Part shown: piece by piece, positions 57,928 to 64,000 of the stretch | Layout of the letters: each line of letters starts with the position of its first letter | Position numbering within the stretch: the first letter of the stretch is position 1 | Assembly: GCA_027559495.1 (NCBI GenBank) | Contig: JAMXSV010000019.1 | Span: forward strand, 186,001 to 250,000 | Direction of reading: 5' to 3' | Length of the DNA stretch: 64,000 nucleotides | From: Aurifilum marmelostoma | Lineage: Eukaryota > Ascomycota > Sordariomycetes > Diaporthales > Cryphonectriaceae | Notes under the pieces: model-generated | What the model was told of the DNA's origin: nothing | The model's database searches: none | What the model saw: only the letters and a program-made list of their open reading frames with translations | Translations under genes and position numbers: made by a program

Positions 57928-59992
57928 TTATTCCTCCTCGTCATCCAGCTCAATCTCCTTGCCGGTACCCTCGTACAGCAGCAGCGAGGCGATCCAGCCA
58001 CCGACGCTGACCAGGGCCACGGCCCACCAGCTGAAGGCGACCATGCCCCAGTCCAGGCCCATGCCGTACCACCAGCCGCCCACGATGGGGCCGACGGTCC
58101 TGAAGCCGGCCGACACGGACTGGCCGATGCCGTGGATGGTGCCCAGGACCGAAGGGTGGGGGCTGCAGTTGTTGAGCAGGATGATGCTGGCGGGCAGGGT
58201 CATGGTGCGCGCGGCGGTGTGCAGGAACAGGATCATGACGATGGCGAACCAGAGCACGGTCGAGACGGAGGTGGTGCCGTCCTCGTTCTGGGTCTGCGGC
58301 AGGGTGGCGAGGAAAGGCGCGAGCAGGTAGGCGACGGGGAAGATGACGAGGAAGTAGCGGAAGCTGCGCAGGGTTCCCAGGCGGGCGTGCATGGGCGGGT
58401 ACATGACGACCTGCAGCAGCATGCCCAGGACTCCGAGGATGGAGGTGGCGTTGCCGACCGTCGAGGCGGGCATGCCCAGGCCTCCGGCGAACCAGAGCAG
58501 GTTTCGCTTGCCCAGGGCACGGCCCTCGACGGGGATGGTCTCGACCGAGGGAGACACGAAGCCGGGGCGGGGGGTGGACAGGAAGAGGGTCCAGATGTTG
58601 GTGAAGGCGCCCAGGTGGAAGTCGTAGAAGGCCTGGCTGAGGAGGGTGCAGACGACGTTCTTGGTCCACAGGCGCGAGAAGGGAAGAGTCTTTCTCTTCT
58701 TGCCAGGGGCAGCGGCGGGCATGGCAGGCCTCTCGCTCTTCTCGCTCAGCTGGATCGACTCGAGCTGGTCGTAGCCGCTGCGGTCGTGGTAGACGTAGTC
58801 GTTGGGCCGGCGCATGATGAAGCACTTGACACGGGCGGCGTAGTCCAGGCCGATGTCGTAGGTGCCCTTCTTGGACTTGGAGGTCTCCTCCAGACCAAAG
58901 AGGACAGCCAGGAAGACGGCGAAGAGGGCGGCGGCGTTGGCAATCGAGGGCAGCGCGAAGGGGTACTTCTCGATCAGGGCGGAGTGAAAGGGAGCACCGG
59001 GCGCGAACCACGCAGGCAGGGTCACAGCCGGGTCCGCAAGCCAGCCTCCGAGGATGGGGCCGAGGATACCAGCGACGTTGAAGCTCATGGGCAGGATCAG
59101 GAAGGCCCTGGACTGGTACTTCCTCTCCACGGTGATCTCGGAGATCATGGTCCGGATAATACCCACGAGGCCGTTGATGCAGCCTGCGACCACTCTCCAG
59201 AACATGGCGGTAGCGAACGAGTTGGAGAAGCCGTAGCCAAAGCAGGCGATGGCTGTCCCCAGCGTTCCGACCAGGAGGACCATCTTGCGGCCTCCGTAGA
59301 TCTTGGGGGAGTCGGCCACCTTGCCCCAGAAGATGGCCGTGAGGACCTGAGCACCGGTGAAACCTCCTGTCAGGAGACCAGCCTGTGCTGATATCTTGGC
59401 ATCAGACATGACCGCTTCTGTATCCTCAGTGTCAGCGGAAGGTCGATATATTGGAGCATTCATTCAGGGGTACTCGGAAACTAAACATACCTGAGCCGGT
59501 CTCTAGTATCTGTTGCTCGGCCATGTGCCTCAGCTGGTAAAAGATGTAGGCCTGCAGGGTGGCAACCTGGAGAAAGTCGACCATGCGGCAGAGGAACAGG
59601 ATCAGGAGCTGGCCCTTGTGAGGCAGCGACATCCAGGTGACATGTTCTGGTGCGGCCTTCTTGGGCGCCTCTGGTGCCGATTCCTCGTCCCTCGGCAGAA
59701 AGGGTGCGGATGATGAGTAGTCCTTGGTGAACTCGTCGTCGTCGTCGCTGTGGTAGACCCTCTCGCGGTCTGCACTGCTCCTTGGGTCAAAGGCTGTTAT
59801 GGACGAGGCTGACGAGCCCAGGCCACTTCTTGATCCATCCTGGTTGACAAACTGATCGAAATCACCAGAGCCCGCCTCCTTCTCGTTCGAGTCGTCCATT
59901 ATGTCGAACTGGCTCGGTGGTAATAATGAGCCGGACTGTGGTAGTTGTGATGTTGGCTGCGAGGCCGTCGTCTGGGGGTTGTTGTGTGCCAT
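57928..59992 (-). CDS. MFS transporter (ZIFL/YCR023C-like)
   Basis: Exon 1 is 59992-59491 and exon 2 is 59417-57928, giving 663 aa. The 73-bp intron has a GCTGAC branch point and the acceptor GATACAG, joining LETGS to EAVMSDAKISAQAGLL. The N-terminal 115 residues are disordered, acidic and Ser-rich. Twelve helices follow, with the MFS loop 2-3 motif as FWGKVADSPKIYGGRKMVLLVG (the GxxxD...GRR/K signature) after the AGLLTGGFTGAQ helix. VAGILGPILGGWLAD is the motif of helix 5, and a charged loop (about 330-380, KKRKTLPF) separates the halves. The overall sequence resembles fungal homologues of yeast YCR023C and plant zinc-induced-facilitator-like proteins. The substrate is unknown; a vacuolar or plasma-membrane H+-coupled exporter is inferred. 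It ends in an acidic tail (IELDDEEE). Confidence 0.88.
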
Positions 59993-62900
59993 GGTTGGTG
60001 TGGTTGTGGCCTGTTCGGGGGAGCCGGCTCCTCCGGGCGACGAAGAGGTTGATGATGCTGTTGATAGAAAGATGACGACAAAGAGATTTCTATGAAGAAG
60101 TCGGCAACGCTCTCCTCTATGTCCTTCCTTCTGAGAGTACTGTGACGTCGTCTCTCTGTGAGGCGGCTAATCCAGATCTAGGTATTAGATCCGGGACAAG
60201 AGATAACAGACTCTGTAGAGTTCGAAGGGGGGTGGGATAGAGAAGACCAGAGGCCAAGGTCGAGCCAAGGGATAAAGAGGTTATAGGCTTGGTGGGAAAC
60301 AGAGAAGAAAAAAGAAGACAAAAAATAGGTTGGATGTGAGTGAGTGGCAGCGAAGGAAAAAAGTGTCGTGGGGATATGTTGGTTAAGCGAATGATGGGAT
60401 GCCGGAGTCCTCAACGGCGATAAAGGGTTTGACGAAACAAAACAAGAAAGGACTAAAAAAGGTGGTTGGACATGCGGGTAAAAGATACAAGAAAGAAATA
60501 GACAGAGAGATCTTTGATGAGAGAAAGAGAGTGCGTGTGCACGAGAGGGAAGTGGAGGAGGCGAGGTGGAGGTGGAGGGGGAGAAAGGGAAACCTGCTTG
60601 GATGGGTCCCCCGGTAGGAGCGGAGGACGACGACGACAGTAGATGAACAGATTTGCGCGTACTGACCTGATGAGCCACGGCAGCGGGTGGGAACAAAATG
60701 TTGGGCGGCGCAATCAATCTCTCTCTCTGTGGTTCTCCTCCTTCTCTCTCTCTCTCTATTCCCTGGATCCCTTCTCGGACCCCGTTCTTCCTCTGACCTT
60801 TTCCTTGTCTTGCTTGAATGAACAGAGCCACACAAGAGACGACGACGAAACTCAGTTCGCCCGCAGGGATGATGAAAGGCGCAGGGCAGGACAAGGATAT
60901 TTCAGACGCCCTGCAGGCGATCGCCGCCGTCAAATCACCTGGTCTCTCTCTATGTATGTATTCACCCCCTCCCCCAGGTCCCCCGGGAGGTACCAAGGTA
61001 CCACCACCACCACCACACCACCAGCCAGAGAAGCCTGTCCCCTCCCTTTTCCTTTCTTTTTCTTCTTTCTTCCTCCCTCTCTCGGGCCTGCTGTTCTCGG
61101 TCGTCGGTCCCACTACCCAGATTGTGCCCACCCCACCGATCCCCGATAGATGGGTTGGGTGGATGGGTGGCACGCACTCGCTTCTCCGCAAAAATATGCG
61201 ATCCTAATTAAGATGAGGGCGGCACGATGGTACGTCCTGGTTCAGTCATGATACCCTGCGTGTGTGCATGAGTGTCTGTGTGTAACGCAGAGTGTATGGT
61301 GTACAGTAAATAAAGAAACAGTAAAATATGGGTAAGTAAAAGGATTAAGAGACCAAGGGGTGTCAATAGTAGTCTGTCGTGTGGAGTGGATGAAGCCACA
61401 AAATTTCCCCAAAATTCAAGAAACACTCTTGGAACCAGGGAGGTGGACGGTGATGAGGAATTGATACAATGTAAATGGCAGCAGCGCGGAGGCAGCTGGG
61501 CGGCAATAATGGTGGTGGTGGTGGTCGTCGTTGGTCGTCGTTGGTTGCGAATGATGATAATAATCATGGGCCCATCTCCCTCTCATCGATCATCAATCAG
61601 TAGAACAAAAAAAGTCATCTCTGACCCTGTCTGGGACTCTGGGCTGCCAATCGTGCAGTCAGCTGTCGAGAGTGTGTTACAGGTCGACCCCTAGGAGGGA
61701 TGTTGGGCCTGTCATTATTGGCCACCCCTTTACGCCGAGGTAGGTACGTACTCCAGGGCTACTGTGGCAGTAGTGGAATTGGGTTGTAGACCTTCAGAAG
61801 GACAGGCCATGGGGGACCGCATGGCGAGGGGCATTACGCGTCTTTTGCAGGTGGGGCTGAGGAGAGAAGGGGGGGGGGGGCGCGGCGGGGGCCCTTTTTT
61901 TCTGGGGCTCTTCTGCCCTCGGGCTCTGCACGATGACGAAGGGCGAGCAACCAGCCACCCCAGCCCATGTTTCTTTTGTTTGTACATACTGAACGTACTT
62001 CTATGTGTTGGGTATTATGCCTAATGACCTTGGACTTTTTCTGCTCCTAGCCTCCCATGTCCCCACAATCTTCGGGGCTCGCCAAACTTGTACTATGTAT
62101 CCTGCAACGAAATACCGCGAACCTGGATCCGGTCTGGCCGTACAGATCCTGCTCTTGTACCTAAGATAGGAGGAGCATAGAGTCACCTCGCATTGTGTTC
62201 CTTTCTTTCTGTATACTATGGTACTCTGGCCCCAGCTGTCTGAACCACCAGTAGTCAGTCACACACACACACACCTTTATTGTTCCTTCTTTTCAGGTCC
62301 AGCCTGGACGCAGTACGTTGGCTGCGATGAGATGATTACGCACGCAGTCAAGGTCGGGGCCCAGCCCGTGGTAAGACATTTTGTTTCGTCCTTTCTATTC
62401 TTCAACAACGGACGGCGTGTTCGTCTTGTCTCGTGCATAGCGTCACGGATAATTATGGCAGTCTTAGGACCGTACACAGTAGTGCACGCACTCAACTAAT
62501 CCACAGCACAGCACACTACATACACACCACAGCAGCATCACAGCACTCATAACATGCATGCACTGCTAGATTAATCTATTCTATACTATGGATTAGCTTC
62601 CGTTCCTAACATGAAGAGGCTTGTAGCAAGCACCCCGGGCCCTACTACTACTCCCGCCCGCTTTTCTTTTTTTTTCCTTGTCTATTCCATGTTTTTTTTC
62701 ACGATCGTCATATAGAATCCCCGGAGCCCACCTTTGTGACCCCTTCTGCCCCCTCGATAGTACGTAGCAGTAGTGTCTAGGTGAGTAAAGGGGGCCCATG
62801 AAAGGCCCAGACGGCCTCCCGGGAGTCGGTAATACCCACTTGATCGGTATGCGGCACTCGGTTGAGACGGCGGCAGTGGAACAGCCGTTTCATCTTAGGC

Positions 62901-64000
62901 GCCCCGTGGCCAGCCCTGCAGGCCCTGTTCAGTCCCCTGTCAGACAGGCCGGTATGCCATGCATGGGGGTTTGGCTAAATCTCGAGAGAGGAGGAGTGGA
63001 ACAGGCTACTGACACTGAAGATCGACATACTCTGCATATCACATCGCGGATGTCGGTCTCCCGTGGTGAAGGCTGCTGAATGGGCGGTCTAATATTTGTG
63101 TTTTCTCTCTTTGTTTTCTTCTTGTCCTAATGTACCTGCGACTCTCTAATCTTCCCACCAGCCAAAGGAGAAGGAGGAGAGCAAGACGGATAGAAGGATT
63201 CCGCGTGTTGAGCGAGACAGATTGGTATTACAAAGAGCTACTACCTCAGCGCAAGTGATACGAGTCGGTCTCGTGGTGATCCTGAAACCTCAACAAAGCC
63301 GGTTCTGGTGGTAGGCTCTGTCGGATCTCCGAACCCTACGCCGGGCCCGCCCGAGGAATACGCATCAGCCTTTTTCTTTTATGATGGGTGTTAGGAAGAC
63401 GCAAGAGAACAGATTCTCCGGTCTGATGCACTCAACACGAGATCACCTGCTTGCTTAGCGATGACAGCCGCACACGGTTACTCTGTGTCTGGTCCTGATG
63501 AAAGAGGAGGCTCAACACCCCCCTTCCTCTTACCAACATCCTTCTATGCAGAAGAAGGCGGCCCAGAAGCCTCCCAAGCGAGATGAGGAAGGGGAGCAAC
63601 TGCCGCTTCCCACCCTTCTCGTTAGGATAATCTACCGAATCCCTGGGGGGAAAATATCACCTGTCTCGGCCGGAGATGCAGGTCGGGCCTCGGCGTCAGT
63701 GCTGAGATTGGCCACGGGAGCCGGACGCGTGTACAGAGACGGCAAGAGTGTGTGTCCAGGGAGGGTTGTTTAGCACCAAGAGAGCCCTGTAGGGGCAGTG
63801 TCGGTGCCCTGGAGATGGTGACGTCTAGGCCTCTGACAGGGACGGACAGGCCCTCTACTGCTGTCAGTGTCTGACTGGCTGTCGTCTGTTTCTCCCGTGC
63901 CGCCCGTCCCGTGCCCAAGCAGCTACCCACCCACCAACCACTCGGCTTCTTGCTGTCAGTGCCATGATAGTGGCCTGTACGCGTAAGTATCCAGATCCAC
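59993..64000. other. Gene-poor 4-kb end of window
   Basis: 5' flank of the MFS gene, rich in CT/GA and poly-T patches (60300-61120), then a G12 tract at 61869-61880 and further short frames. A 337-codon minus-strand frame at 60178-61191 is low-complexity (Pro, Ser, Gly runs) and is not believed. No gene, RNA gene or transposon recognised. Confidence 0.5.
61869..61880 (+). repeat. G12 homopolymer tract
   Basis: Twelve consecutive G followed by CGCGGCGGGGGCCC; intergenic. Confidence 0.85.

Noticed and set aside
57856..59391. 511-codon plus-strand frame opposite the MFS transporter
   Set aside because: Antisense shadow of a GC-rich coding exon; Gly/Asp/Glu-rich reading without family resemblance.
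60178..61191. 337-codon minus-strand frame upstream of the MFS gene
   Set aside because: Composed of Gly, Pro, Ser and Arg runs caused by CT/GA-rich and poly-T DNA; no domain, and it overlaps the likely MFS promoter and leader.

Overview
The window is nuclear DNA of a filamentous ascomycete (Pezizomycotina), most likely a Sordariomycete. Genes are well spaced and carry short (about 55-170 bp) GT-AG introns with CTRAY-type branch points and pyrimidine-rich acceptors. The families present are typical of such fungi: SAT4/PTH11-like rhodopsin-domain protein, Ppo-type fatty-acid dioxygenase, pisatin-demethylase-like P450, 2EXR protein, NLR (NACHT) remnant, CAP64-type GT90 and a small secreted protein. 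I found no prokaryotic, viral or CRISPR features, no tRNA or rRNA gene, and no intact transposon. Splice sites were placed by hand, by matching reading phase and family conservation.

Layout. 2.0-5.7 kb: an MBL-fold hydrolase (+) convergent with a secreted GH20 hexosaminidase-like enzyme (-). 7.9-8.4 kb: a small secreted four-cysteine protein (+) behind a TATA box. 9.8-17.8 kb: four minus-strand genes: an unknown protein with a putative nuclear signal, mitochondrial sulfide:quinone oxidoreductase (HMT2 type), mannose-6-phosphate isomerase, and the 7-TM PTH11-like protein. 19.4-23.8 kb: an SDR oxidoreductase and a single-pass mitochondrial protein (both +). 25.8-40.5 kb, all minus: arginase (with an apparent frameshift), a GT90 glycosyltransferase, a mitochondrial transcription factor B-like protein with AT-hooks, a 5'-truncated NLR, and a 2EXR protein with decapeptide repeats. 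41.1-52.7 kb: P450 (-), DUF2235 alpha/beta hydrolase (-) and Ppo-type dioxygenase (+); the last two are divergent across a 1.5-kb shared promoter region. 53.0-60.0 kb, all minus: a CorA-like protein, a small hypothetical gene and an MFS transporter. 60.0-64.0 kb: no convincing gene.

Most genes look like ordinary, separately acting functions (sulfide detoxification, GDP-mannose precursor supply, arginine catabolism, mitochondrial transcription, wall or capsule glycosylation). The stretch most worth a second look is 41-53 kb. There a lipase-like DUF2235 hydrolase, a fatty-acid dioxygenase whose isomerase (P450) half appears damaged or repurposed, and a stand-alone P450 lie together, which could form an oxylipin-type module. 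That link is inference. The arginase frameshift and the headless NLR are the clearest apparent gene lesions, although the arginase one sits in a homopolymer and may be a sequencing error.
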